Shown: one piece after another, positions 35,884 to 44,415 of the stretch | Layout of the letters: the number at the start of each line of letters is the position of its first letter | Position numbering within the stretch: position 1 is the stretch's first letter | NCBI GenBank assembly: GCA_965284645.1 | Contig: OZ260106.1 | Location: 310,001-374,000 of the forward strand | DNA length: 64,000 bases | Source: JAIBAJ01 sp965284645 | GTDB taxonomy: Bacteria; Bacteroidota; Bacteroidia; JAIBAJ01 | Direction: 5' to 3' | Translations under genes and position numbers: made by a program | Notes under the pieces: generated by a model | What the model saw: the letters and a program-made list of their open reading frames with translations, nothing else | Told to the model about the DNA's origin: nothing | The model's database searches: none

Positions 35884-37578
35884 CTATTTGACGTGAACCA
35901 CTTTTCGACTTAGCATATGGGTGGGCGATGATATCATAATGCCGTACACCCCTGAAGCTAGACCTAGGTCGGAGGCATTGATACCAATAGTATGTTCACC
36001 AGCCTTGAACTCCGCATCAAGTAAAAGCAGATTTTTTTCATCCATACCACACATTTCCACCCTTATTTTTTGCTTTTGTGACAAGGTAAATTTCAACTCC
36101 GCAGTTTTACTAAATGGATTAGGGAAAACTGTTACATCGGAAATCAAATGTTTGGAATTGGGAAGCTTTTGAATGGCAGTATTGGAAGTTGAATCTGCAT
36201 CCTTAAACAAAGTAAAATGATCAATTATCTCTCCTTTTCCATTCAGGTGTTTACCATCTAACCGGTTATCTACTATATCCATTACAAAAGTTCCTACGCA
36301 GGTGTCGCAGCCATATCCAGCATACATTACAGGGTGATTTAGGGGAGCCGCATCATCGCTACTGCCTGAGTTACCGCAAATTACATAAACCGTACCTTGG
36401 TTAGCATTTGGACCAACCGTGTTTTTATGGTAAGCTTCTCCTAAATCTTCTCTACCTGAACCTGCATCCAAAACCATGGTTTGGGCATTAAAATCAGGCA
36501 AATCGGAGTAGAATCCCTTCATTAGGTATGATCGTTCATATACATGGCTGTGTCCACAAACCACTAAGTCTACTCCATATTGCTCTAAAATTGGTATAAT
36601 GTTCTCCCGCATAGCCTTCATATAAACTTCCCAAAAAGCATCTGCGTCATGACTTCCGGCAGTATACGGTGGCTGGTGAAAATAGGCAATAACCCAAGGT
36701 TTGGTATTGGCCTGTAAATCGGCATGTAGCCAATTGGTAAATGGAGAGGAATTAAAGCTACTAATCAAATTCACACCAATCCAATCATCCGAAGAACTAA
36801 ATAAAGAACCAATTTCAGAATTTAAGGATAAAAAGTGTGCATTGCCATAATCGTAAGAATAATACAATTCATTACCAGAGGCTACTCCACCACTTTCTCC
36901 ATTCCTAGGCACATCTACCATATCGAAATACGGACCACTGTGTTCGAGCGGTGGTTGTGGATTTGTTACAGGTGAAATCGAATTGTAATCGTGGTTGCCC
37001 GGCGATGGCATAAAAGGCAAAAAATTAAAAATGCTATCATATCCATAAACCGAATCAAAAACCTTTGCCTGGTATTCTGCATCCGTTCCATCATCATAAA
37101 CATTATCTCCAAACCAAATCCACAAATCAGTCTCTGACGCACCTTGGTAATTCATGTAGGCTCTTCTGCAATCCGTTTGTTTGCTATTTCCTTTACCGAA
37201 ATCCCCAATACCCCATACACGAATGGGTTGAACTGTCCCCGGCATTGGCCAAGTTTTAAAACGATGCTGATTATCTCCTCCTTCCACAATGGTGCCAGCC
37301 GAATCGGCAATGGCATAATAATAGGTGGTATAAGAATCTAAACCAGTAATGGCAACGGTATGGTTAATTGCCATGCCAGGAACCGAGGCTGTATTGGTTA
37401 AATCATTCGGACTTAATCCATATTTTACCACTGAGGCTGTTTCTGCATCAGTACGCCACATTACCTTAATACCACTCCAGTTGGGACTTTGTAAATAAGG
37501 ACCTCGAACGATGTTCTGTGCTTGAATGGTAATTAATCCGGTAAAACCAAACAGGGCAAGGGTAAATAGTTTTTTCAT
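35884..37578 (-). CDS. Purple acid phosphatase-like metallophosphoesterase with T9SS sorting domain
   Basis: About 564 residues. The ATG at 37578 gives a signal peptide (MKKLFTLALFGFTGLITIQAQ); the longer frame has an N-terminus that does not fit. An N-terminal fibronectin-like domain (RGPYLQSPNWSGIKVMWRTD) precedes the metallophosphoesterase domain, with metal ligands in GDFGKG, WFGDNVYDDG, SPGNHDYN, YFHQPPY and GHSHVYER. A sorting domain starts VFPNPFSK. It would hydrolyse phosphate esters outside the cell, releasing phosphate; type IX export is inferred from the C-terminal domain. Confidence 0.88.
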   Translation of the reverse strand: MKKLFTLALFGFTGLITIQAQNIVRGPYLQSPNWSGIKVMWRTDAETASVVKYGLSPNDLTNTASVPGMAINHTVAITGLDSYTTYYYAIADSAGTIVEGGDNQHRFKTWPMPGTVQPIRVWGIGDFGKGNSKQTDCRRAYMNYQGASETDLWIWFGDNVYDDGTDAEYQAKVFDSVYGYDSIFNFLPFMPSPGNHDYNSISPVTNPQPPLEHSGPYFDMVDVPRNGESGGVASGNELYYSYDYGNAHFLSLNSEIGSLFSSSDDWIGVNLISSFNSSPFTNWLHADLQANTKPWVIAYFHQPPYTAGSHDADAFWEVYMKAMRENIIPILEQYGVDLVVCGHSHVYERSYLMKGFYSDLPDFNAQTMVLDAGSGREDLGEAYHKNTVGPNANQGTVYVICGNSGSSDDAAPLNHPVMYAGYGCDTCVGTFVMDIVDNRLDGKHLNGKGEIIDHFTLFKDADSTSNTAIQKLPNSKHLISDVTVFPNPFSKTAELKFTLSQKQKIRVEMCGMDEKNLLLLDAEFKAGEHTIGINASDLGLASGVYGIMISSPTHMLSRKVVHVK

Positions 37579-37697
37579 GGTCAAATTATCGTCAAATATA
37601 GAAAAGTCAACGAAATAAAGCATAAGCCAAGATTATCTTTCCATAAATTTTTTATCGCCCCCAAATATTGTCTTATTTTGCAGAAAAGAATCAAGCT

Positions 37698-38474
37698 ATG
37701 TCAAAACGTCCTACCATTCTGGTTACCAATGATGATGGAATTACTGCCCCTGGCATTCGGGCTTTAGTGGAAGCAATGCAGGAAATAGGAGATGTGGTAG
37801 TGGTTGCCCCAGACAGTCCTCAAAGTGCTATGGGACATGCCATCACAATTAGCAAACCTTTACGATTATATAAAACCGAAATACACGGAGAGGTACTGGG
37901 CTACCAATGCAGCGGAACCCCTGTGGATTGTGTAAAACTAGCCGTAAACCAGATTTTACATAAGGCCCCAGATTTATGTGTGAGCGGAATCAATCATGGA
38001 AGCAATTCTTCCATCAACATCATTTATTCGGGCACCATGAGTGCCGCCATGGAAGGGGCCATTGAAGGTATTCCTAGTATCGGCTTTTCTTTGCTGAACT
38101 ATTCCTTAGAAGCTGATTTTTCAGCTGCCAAAGAAGTGGCTTCCAGGGTGGTAAAACAGGTTTTGAAAAATGGTCTGCCAAAGGATACTTTGTTAAATGT
38201 TAATATTCCAAACCTCCCCTGGGATCAAATGAAAGGCATGAAAATTTGCCGACAAGCCCGGGCCAAATGGAAGGAAGAATTTGATGAAAGAAAAGACCCT
38301 ACAGGTCGACCATACTATTGGCTTACTGGTAAATTCATTAACATGGACAAGGGTGAAGACACCGATGAATGGGCTTTGGAAAATGGGTATGTATCTATAG
38401 TTCCAGTACAATTTGATTTAACCGCCCACCATGCTGTTTCGTTGCTAAACCAATGGGAATTCAATGGAAAGTAA
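37698..38474 (+). CDS. surE: 5'/3'-nucleotidase SurE
   Basis: About 258 residues. The ATG at 37698 (MSKRPTILVTNDDG) places the catalytic acidic motif NDDG at the expected residues 9-12; the frame upstream begins with TTG and is rejected. GTPVDCVKLAV and SGINHGSNSSINIIYSGTM are the other signatures. SurE removes phosphate from nucleoside monophosphates and short polyphosphate, and matters in stress survival. The stop overlaps the next gene by 11 bp. Confidence 0.93.
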   Translation: MSKRPTILVTNDDGITAPGIRALVEAMQEIGDVVVVAPDSPQSAMGHAITISKPLRLYKTEIHGEVLGYQCSGTPVDCVKLAVNQILHKAPDLCVSGINHGSNSSINIIYSGTMSAAMEGAIEGIPSIGFSLLNYSLEADFSAAKEVASRVVKQVLKNGLPKDTLLNVNIPNLPWDQMKGMKICRQARAKWKEEFDERKDPTGRPYYWLTGKFINMDKGEDTDEWALENGYVSIVPVQFDLTAHHAVSLLNQWEFNGK

Positions 38475-38781
38475 AATAAAATTGCAAAAAGACTCGAAAC
38501 TAACGGGTTTCTTATCTGGGTTGGTTTTACCTCCCATCTTCATGTATTTGTACTGGTTAATTTTTCTAAGAACTAGCCTTCCCGATTTGGTAATTTTCCG
38601 ATTGATGCATCAAAGCCAATTGGCACCTTTGATTGGCTTATCCCAATTGGTCAATGCCGGACTATTTTTCTTTTTTATCAAAAAATGGGAAGCCGATGAA
38701 AGCAGCAAAGGCGTCATTTTCGCGATGCTGGTTTATGGTGCTATCATCGTTTACCTAAAAATGGATACATTATGGATGTGA
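38464..38781 (+). CDS. Small membrane protein of unknown function
   Basis: A 105-residue protein with three predicted membrane helices (about residues 14-34, 51-72 and 84-102) and a basic N-terminus. It overlaps surE by 11 bp, so is probably translated from the same mRNA. I do not recognise the family. In related genomes surE is often followed by lpxB; lpxB is absent here. Confidence 0.65.
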   Translation: MESKIKLQKDSKLTGFLSGLVLPPIFMYLYWLIFLRTSLPDLVIFRLMHQSQLAPLIGLSQLVNAGLFFFFIKKWEADESSKGVIFAMLVYGAIIVYLKMDTLWM

Positions 38782-38784
38782 CGA

Positions 38785-41700
38785 TTACCATTTCGTTTCT
38801 CTGTCAAATAGCTCCTTCGATGCATTTTCTCCATTTTTGAAATAGTAAATACCACCCCAGTTCCATTTTACTTTTTGGTATTCATTTACATTAGTGGGTC
38901 CGCGGTTTACCACTACCCGAGTTATGGTTTTATTAGTTTCTTGAATAATATCCTCGGATACCCCTTCAGGATACTTCTTGTAAAGCTCAGCCATGTAATC
39001 CGCCTTGGTTTTTGCAAGCGGTGCAACTGAAACTTGTCCATTTTTGGCTGAATACTCTGCCTCCAATTTTGCCCTTAGTTCTTTTTCTATTTCTGCTTGT
39101 TTGCTCAAGGCGTCCTGTTTGGCCATTTCCTTAGCCTTCTTTTCAAAATCCTTTTTGGCATGAAACTCGGTAGAAGCCTGCCACTGCTCTTCATTGCGTT
39201 TGAGTCGGGCCGCTTCCATTTCAGCCTTTTCTTTAGCACTCATTTCTTTATGCTCTGCTGCAAGTTTTGCAGCCTCGGCTTTGTTCAGTCTATCCAACTC
39301 CATTTGCCTTTCTTTTTCAATGGAGGCAGCAGTTTTAGCCGAATCTCTCTTCTGCATATCAAAGGCTAACTGTTCTTCCCTCGTTCTTTTTTTAGCCTCC
39401 TTTTCGGCCGTTGCTTTTTCAAGAGAGGTTTGTTTTGCCTCGGTATTGGCAGTGAGCTGTGCTTGTCTTAAGGAATCTTTCTCGGCTTTGGTTTCTGTTC
39501 TGTATTCTTTAGTTTTTTCTTGCCATTGGGCTTTTGCTGCATCGTATTCCTGCTTTTGCTTTTCTTTAAAGGCGGTTTCAGCTGCTTTCACCGAATCCCT
39601 TACAAAAGCTTCTCTGGCAAGTTGCGCCTCCCTTTTCTGTTGAAATTCCGCTTTATCTTGGTCTGCCTTTTCTTTCGACACTTGTTTTTGGTTGTTAAAA
39701 ACCTCCACTTGGCTTGTTCGAGTGGCATCCTTTTCCTGCTTTTGCTTTTCCCTGTATTCAGTTGTCATTTGAGTTAAACTCTCTTTCTCCAACTGATGGA
39801 TTTCGGCTTGTTTCGCCTTTTGCTCCTTTACAGCAGTTTGCACCGAGTCTCTTATCCTCGCCTCTCTTGCCAATTGCTCTTCCCTATTTAATTGTCTTTC
39901 AGTTTTTGTAGTGGTAGCAATCTCCAAAGACCTCTGCTTGTCCGATTCGAATTCAGCCTTTTGAGCATTTCGAAGGCTATCCTTATTTTGTTTTTGGGTT
40001 TCTCTGTAGTTTGCCGTTTGGTGAAGCAATTCTTCCTTTTTCCTTTGGTATTCTGCTAATCGCGACTCCTTTTCCTGTTGGGCTTTCTGTTTAGCGGCTT
40101 CCCTTTCGGCAGTTTCCTCTTCTAAGAGTTTGGCCTTTTTCTCCTCATTCATCTTGGCTTCCAACTCATTCCTTATTTTCCTTTCCAACTCCATTCTTAG
40201 CGCTTCTTCTGCCTTTCTGTTTTCTTCTGCGGTGGTACTTTCTACAAATACTTCTGCTTCTAGCGCTTGTCGATCTTGCCAAGCTTCATCATTCTTTGCC
40301 TTTTTCTCCTTTTGTTGTTCTAAATATAGTTTCTCTTGTTCCTTTTCGGCCAACCTTCTATTTTCCGCTTCCTCCCTTGCTTTTTGCAGGGCAAGGCGTT
40401 TTGCTTCTTCTTCCTGTCTTTTCTTTTCTTCGGCTTGAACCTTTCTTTGTTGGGCCTCTTCAAAGGCCTTTTGTTGTTTTTGACGTAATTCTTCTTCTGC
40501 ACTTATGGCTGCTTTCTGCATCACCACTACATCTTGGGAGTGTGATTTGGCATCTGCTTCTTGTTTTGCCCTTTCCGAAGCTTCTTCTTTGGCCTTTTGT
40601 TGGGCCTTCATTTTCATTTCTATTTCAATTGCCTTTCTCTCTGCTTCTTGGGCAGCCCTTTGGTCGGCTTCTTCGGCTCCTTGTTGTTGGGCCAAAAGTG
40701 CCTTTTCCCTCTCTGCTTTGGCCTTGTTTTCAGCAGCAGTTCGGGCATCTTCTTCCGCCTTAGCTTGGGCTGCAGCCATACTTTTACGCCTTTCCTCCTC
40801 TTGTGCAATTTTTTCAGCTTGAGCCTTTGCAGAAACCTCTGCCGCTAGGCGCTTTTCTTCCTCTGCTTGGGCTAAGGCGGCGGCTATGGCATTTTTCTTG
40901 GCTTCTTCTTGCGCTTTTTTGTCGGCCTCTGCCTTGGCCTTTGTCTCAGCTGCCATTCGTTTTTCTTCTTCGGCTTTTACCTTTGCTTCGGCTTCTGCCT
41001 TTTGCTTGTTTTCGGAAGCAATACGTTTATCCTCTTCGGCCTTAGCTTGGGCAGCAGCAATTGCCTTTTTCTTCGCCTCTTCTTGGGCTTTCTTTTCACT
41101 TTCGGCTTTTGATTGTGCCTCGGCAGCCAATCGTTTTTCCTCCTCTGCTTTGGCCTTTGCTTCTGCCTCTGCTTTCATTTTATTTTCTGCCGCAATCCGC
41201 TTATCTTCTTCTTCCTTCGCCTGTGCCGCTGCAATGGCTTTTTTCTTTGCTTCCTCCTTAGCCTTCTTTTCTGCTTCAGCTTGTGCCTCAGCTTCTGCTG
41301 CTAAACGTTTTTGTTCTTCAACCTTGGCTTTGGCCTCTGCTTCTGCCTTGGCTTTGGCTTCTGCGGCTATTCTTTTCTCTTCCTCCAATTTTGCTTTTGC
41401 CTCGGCTTCGGCCTTAGCTTTGGCTTCTGCGGCAATTCGAACGGCTTCTGCTTTGGCTTTGGCTTTTGCCTCAGCTTCAGCCTTGGCTTTCGCCTCAGCG
41501 GCCAAACGCTTTTCTTCTTCCGCTTTGGCTTTAGCTTCCGCCTCTGCTTTAGCTTTAGCCTCAGCAGCAATTCGAGCGGCCTCGGCCTTCGCCTTTGCTT
41601 CGGCTTCGGACTTTGCTTTCGCCTCGGCTTCGGCTTTTGCTTTGGCAGCTGCAGCCTCTTGCTTTTTAGCCTCTTCCATTGCCTTTTTTTCGGCCTGAGC

Positions 41701-42225
41701 TTTTGCTGCTGCCTCCGCTGCCTTTTTATCTTCAGCAATTTCAGCCGCCTTTTCTACTTCCTCCTGCTTCTTTTGGAACTGCATACTGTAATCCAAGTCG
41801 TAGTTGAAATCCTGAGTTTTGTTGTCCCAACTGATTTTTGCAACCGGATTATTGTAAATCCCAACATTGGTATTGTCCTGGGGTTTGAACAACTCCACAA
41901 CAAAGGTAAACTCCGAGTTCCTAGAGGAACTATCATTCGGAATATCGGTTAGAAACTGAAGCTTTTTAGTAACATACCCTTCTTTCGAAAACTCAACTAT
42001 ATATTCGGTTTTCAATCCAAGCTTATACAGAATTTTCCCGTTTTCGGTGGTTACAAATTCATCCTCTACCCTGCCCTTTTCGATATACTTAACTGTAACT
42101 CCAGACAAGTTCTTTTTCCCTTCTTTCACTACTCCTTTTATCTCCAAATTTTGTGACCAAGTTTGAAGGGAAATAAAGAAGAACAGTATGATGATTGGGA
42201 ATTTCAGCCTACGTTTGTGCAGCAT
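38785..42225 (-). CDS. Large Ala/Lys/Glu-rich coiled-coil protein with signal peptide and CarboxypepD_reg-like domain
   Basis: About 1,146 residues. The ATG at 42225 (MLHKRRLKFPIIILFFFISLQTWSQ) gives a signal peptide; an upstream TTG is rejected. Residues 25-120 form a CarboxypepD_reg-like beta-sandwich (LEIKGVVKEGKKNLSGVTVKYIEKGR). From about 150 to 1,080 it is an unbroken charged helix of A-E-A-K-A-K blocks interspersed with EEEKRLAAEAK and AAAQAKAEEDKRIA repeats, TolA-like in composition. A short C-terminal domain (WNWGGIYYFKNGENASK) ends it. It may span or stiffen the periplasm; function is unknown. Many antisense ORFs over it are shadows. Confidence 0.78.
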   Translation of the reverse strand: MLHKRRLKFPIIILFFFISLQTWSQNLEIKGVVKEGKKNLSGVTVKYIEKGRVEDEFVTTENGKILYKLGLKTEYIVEFSKEGYVTKKLQFLTDIPNDSSSRNSEFTFVVELFKPQDNTNVGIYNNPVAKISWDNKTQDFNYDLDYSMQFQKKQEEVEKAAEIAEDKKAAEAAAKAQAEKKAMEEAKKQEAAAAKAKAEAEAKAKSEAEAKAKAEAARIAAEAKAKAEAEAKAKAEEEKRLAAEAKAKAEAEAKAKAKAEAVRIAAEAKAKAEAEAKAKLEEEKRIAAEAKAKAEAEAKAKVEEQKRLAAEAEAQAEAEKKAKEEAKKKAIAAAQAKEEEDKRIAAENKMKAEAEAKAKAEEEKRLAAEAQSKAESEKKAQEEAKKKAIAAAQAKAEEDKRIASENKQKAEAEAKVKAEEEKRMAAETKAKAEADKKAQEEAKKNAIAAALAQAEEEKRLAAEVSAKAQAEKIAQEEERRKSMAAAQAKAEEDARTAAENKAKAEREKALLAQQQGAEEADQRAAQEAERKAIEIEMKMKAQQKAKEEASERAKQEADAKSHSQDVVVMQKAAISAEEELRQKQQKAFEEAQQRKVQAEEKKRQEEEAKRLALQKAREEAENRRLAEKEQEKLYLEQQKEKKAKNDEAWQDRQALEAEVFVESTTAEENRKAEEALRMELERKIRNELEAKMNEEKKAKLLEEETAEREAAKQKAQQEKESRLAEYQRKKEELLHQTANYRETQKQNKDSLRNAQKAEFESDKQRSLEIATTTKTERQLNREEQLAREARIRDSVQTAVKEQKAKQAEIHQLEKESLTQMTTEYREKQKQEKDATRTSQVEVFNNQKQVSKEKADQDKAEFQQKREAQLAREAFVRDSVKAAETAFKEKQKQEYDAAKAQWQEKTKEYRTETKAEKDSLRQAQLTANTEAKQTSLEKATAEKEAKKRTREEQLAFDMQKRDSAKTAASIEKERQMELDRLNKAEAAKLAAEHKEMSAKEKAEMEAARLKRNEEQWQASTEFHAKKDFEKKAKEMAKQDALSKQAEIEKELRAKLEAEYSAKNGQVSVAPLAKTKADYMAELYKKYPEGVSEDIIQETNKTITRVVVNRGPTNVNEYQKVKWNWGGIYYFKNGENASKELFDRETKW

Positions 42226-42286
42226 TGAATTTCTTGTTCGATTAAAAAGTTTACAAATATCGTCCAATTACAATAAGATTCCAAAA

Positions 42287-43438
42287 TTGGGAAAGCTTTT
42301 ACACCATATTCCTCCTTTAAGTTACTGGGAAAGCCAGAATTTGCTCTTTAATCCTGATATTTTGGTCATTGGAGGTGGAATTGTCGGACTTAGTGCTGCC
42401 CTACATTCGAAATTGAGGTTCCCCCAAGCAAAAATCCTTGTTTTGGAAAGAGGCCTTTTACCCATGGGAGCCAGCACAAAAAATGCCGGTTTTGCTTGTT
42501 TTGGGAGTGCAGGCGAACTACGCGATGACCTCTCTACCCAATCTGAATCTGAGGTATTTGACCTAGTCAAAAACCGTTTCGACGGACTTTCCCTCCTGCG
42601 GCAAACCCTTGGCGATGAAGCCATCGAATTCGACCCTTGTGGAGGTTTCGAACTTTTTTCTCCAACCGAATCAGAACACTTTAATCATTGTCTTCATTCC
42701 CTTCCTCACCTCAACCAACAGTTACAAAGTATAACTGGTTATCCCGACACATACAGCCAAGTAGATGAAAAAATAGCTGCATTCGGATTCAAACAAACCT
42801 CGCATATGCTTTTTAACCGGTATGAAGGGGCCATCCATACCGGAAAAACAATGGTGGCATTGTGGAAAAAATGCATTGAACATGACATTATGGTTTTGAA
42901 CGGAATGGAATGCAAAGCGCTTGTTTCGCAATCCAATGGGACAAAGATTGAACTTCATACAGGCCATGATTTGTTTGCAGCAAAAACCATCCTAGCCACA
43001 AATGCCTTTGCTACTCAGCTTCTACCTGAATTGGATGTAAAACCCGGCCGTGCCCAAGTTTTGATAACCAATCCAATCGAAAACCTGCCCTTTTCAGGTA
43101 CCTTTCATTTTGACCGGGGCTATTTTTATTTCAGAAATGTAGGGAATAGGGTGCTGTTTGGTGGAGGCAGAAACCTTGACTTTTCTGGAGAAACAAGCTT
43201 CGACTTCAAAACCACTTCCCGCGTTCAACTGCAACTCGAAACCTATTTAAGGGAAATGATCCTACCCGGAAAAAATTTCAAAATCGAGCAACGCTGGAGT
43301 GGCATTATGGGATTAGGACCAAACCGAAGCAGTATTTTAAAAAAGCTGGACGAACATGTTATCATTGCCGTAAGAATGGGCGGAATGGGCGTGGCATTGG
43401 GTAGTTTGATTGGTAAGAAAGCAGCTGAAATGCTTTAA
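42287..43438 (+). CDS. FAD-dependent amino-acid oxidase-like flavoprotein (DAO family)
   Basis: About 383 residues if the TTG at 42287 is used; the frame extends to 42188, overlapping the divergent coiled-coil gene, and no ATG fits before the FAD site. DILVIGGGIVGLSAALHSK is the dinucleotide-binding fold, and NAGFACFGSAGEL and MGLGPNRSSIL...RMGGMGVALG fit the D-amino-acid oxidase/glycine oxidase group. It would oxidise an amine substrate. Convergent with the RND genes; no terminator is seen in the 0-bp junction. Confidence 0.8.
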   Translation: MGKLLHHIPPLSYWESQNLLFNPDILVIGGGIVGLSAALHSKLRFPQAKILVLERGLLPMGASTKNAGFACFGSAGELRDDLSTQSESEVFDLVKNRFDGLSLLRQTLGDEAIEFDPCGGFELFSPTESEHFNHCLHSLPHLNQQLQSITGYPDTYSQVDEKIAAFGFKQTSHMLFNRYEGAIHTGKTMVALWKKCIEHDIMVLNGMECKALVSQSNGTKIELHTGHDLFAAKTILATNAFATQLLPELDVKPGRAQVLITNPIENLPFSGTFHFDRGYFYFRNVGNRVLFGGGRNLDFSGETSFDFKTTSRVQLQLETYLREMILPGKNFKIEQRWSGIMGLGPNRSSILKKLDEHVIIAVRMGGMGVALGSLIGKKAAEML

Positions 43439-44415
43439 TTCTCTTTTTTAATATCCAATTTCTCCAAATCCACATCTTCCTCTTCATCGTAATACCTTAG
43501 CCAAGGATCCTCAAAGGTTTTACGCGTATTGGCCTTATCGATACTCAATAACATGGAAGGAAGGATGAATAGATTGGAAAACATTGCAATCACCAAGGTA
43601 AAAGATGTTAACACACCCAAGGCCTTTGTACCTCCAAAGGTAGAAAAGCTAAAAATGCCAAAGCCACAAAACAAGACTACCGAAGTATAAATAATACCAA
43701 TGCTGGCTTCTTTCAGGGCTGCATTTACCGCAGTTTTTATGTTCCAATCATGGTGCTTCAACTCTTGCCTGTATTTGGCCAAAAAGTGAATGGTATTATC
43801 GACTGCGATACCAAAGGCAATGCTAAAAACTAAAATGGTAGATGGTTTAATGGCAATCCCTGCCACACCCATAATAGCGGCCGTAAGCACTAGTGGAATT
43901 AAATTAGGGACTAAACAAACGAAAACCATTTGCAGGTTTGAAAACATCCCAGCCATTAACAAGGCCGTTAAAACCAAGGCCCAGAACAAGCTAGAATATA
44001 AATCGTCAATCAAGTAATCGGTACCTTTCAAAAATACAATACTGGTTCCAGTCATGGTTACCTCGTATTTTTTGGGATCGAAAATGCTATCGATTTTGGG
44101 TCGCAATTCGGTTTTAATACGGTGCAGTTCCAAGGTTCCAATATCTTTCATATGAGCACTTACTCGGGTAATTTGCCTGTTGCTATCAATAAAACTTTTC
44201 AGCATGTTTTGCTTTTGCTTGCCTACCTGCACATATTGCAGAATGAATACCTGCTCTTGGCTGGAAGGCAGACTGTATTTCGTACTATCGCCATAGTAAA
44301 AGCCTTGCTTTGAAAACTTCAACACCTCGTTGACTGAAAGTGGACGGGCAAATTCCTTGTATTCGGCCAAAACATCCTGCAATTTCTCCAATTTCCTGAA
44401 TACACTCGGATTCAT
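43435..44415 (-). CDS. RND-family exporter, C-terminal half (separate frame)
   Basis: A 326-residue product starting MNPSVFRKLEKLQ in the middle of the second periplasmic domain and ending in five or six membrane helices, with FGIAVDNTIHFL as the MMPL/RND signature. On its own it lacks half of the transporter. It overlaps the stop of the upstream half by 4 bp (ATGA), so reinitiation is possible. Together the two halves total about 794 residues, a normal length for the single-chain MMPL proteins in this phylum. Confidence 0.7.
   Translation of the reverse strand: MNPSVFRKLEKLQDVLAEYKEFARPLSVNEVLKFSKQGFYYGDSTKYSLPSSQEQVFILQYVQVGKQKQNMLKSFIDSNRQITRVSAHMKDIGTLELHRIKTELRPKIDSIFDPKKYEVTMTGTSIVFLKGTDYLIDDLYSSLFWALVLTALLMAGMFSNLQMVFVCLVPNLIPLVLTAAIMGVAGIAIKPSTILVFSIAFGIAVDNTIHFLAKYRQELKHHDWNIKTAVNAALKEASIGIIYTSVVLFCGFGIFSFSTFGGTKALGVLTSFTLVIAMFSNLFILPSMLLSIDKANTRKTFEDPWLRYYDEEEDVDLEKLDIKKEN

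Noticed and set aside
39097..41952. Long plus-strand ORFs (for example 40886-41698 and 41311-41952)
   Set aside because: They are antisense to the coiled-coil gene; its GCN/GAR/AAR codon bias keeps the opposite frames open. Leu/Phe/Ser-rich products are artefacts.
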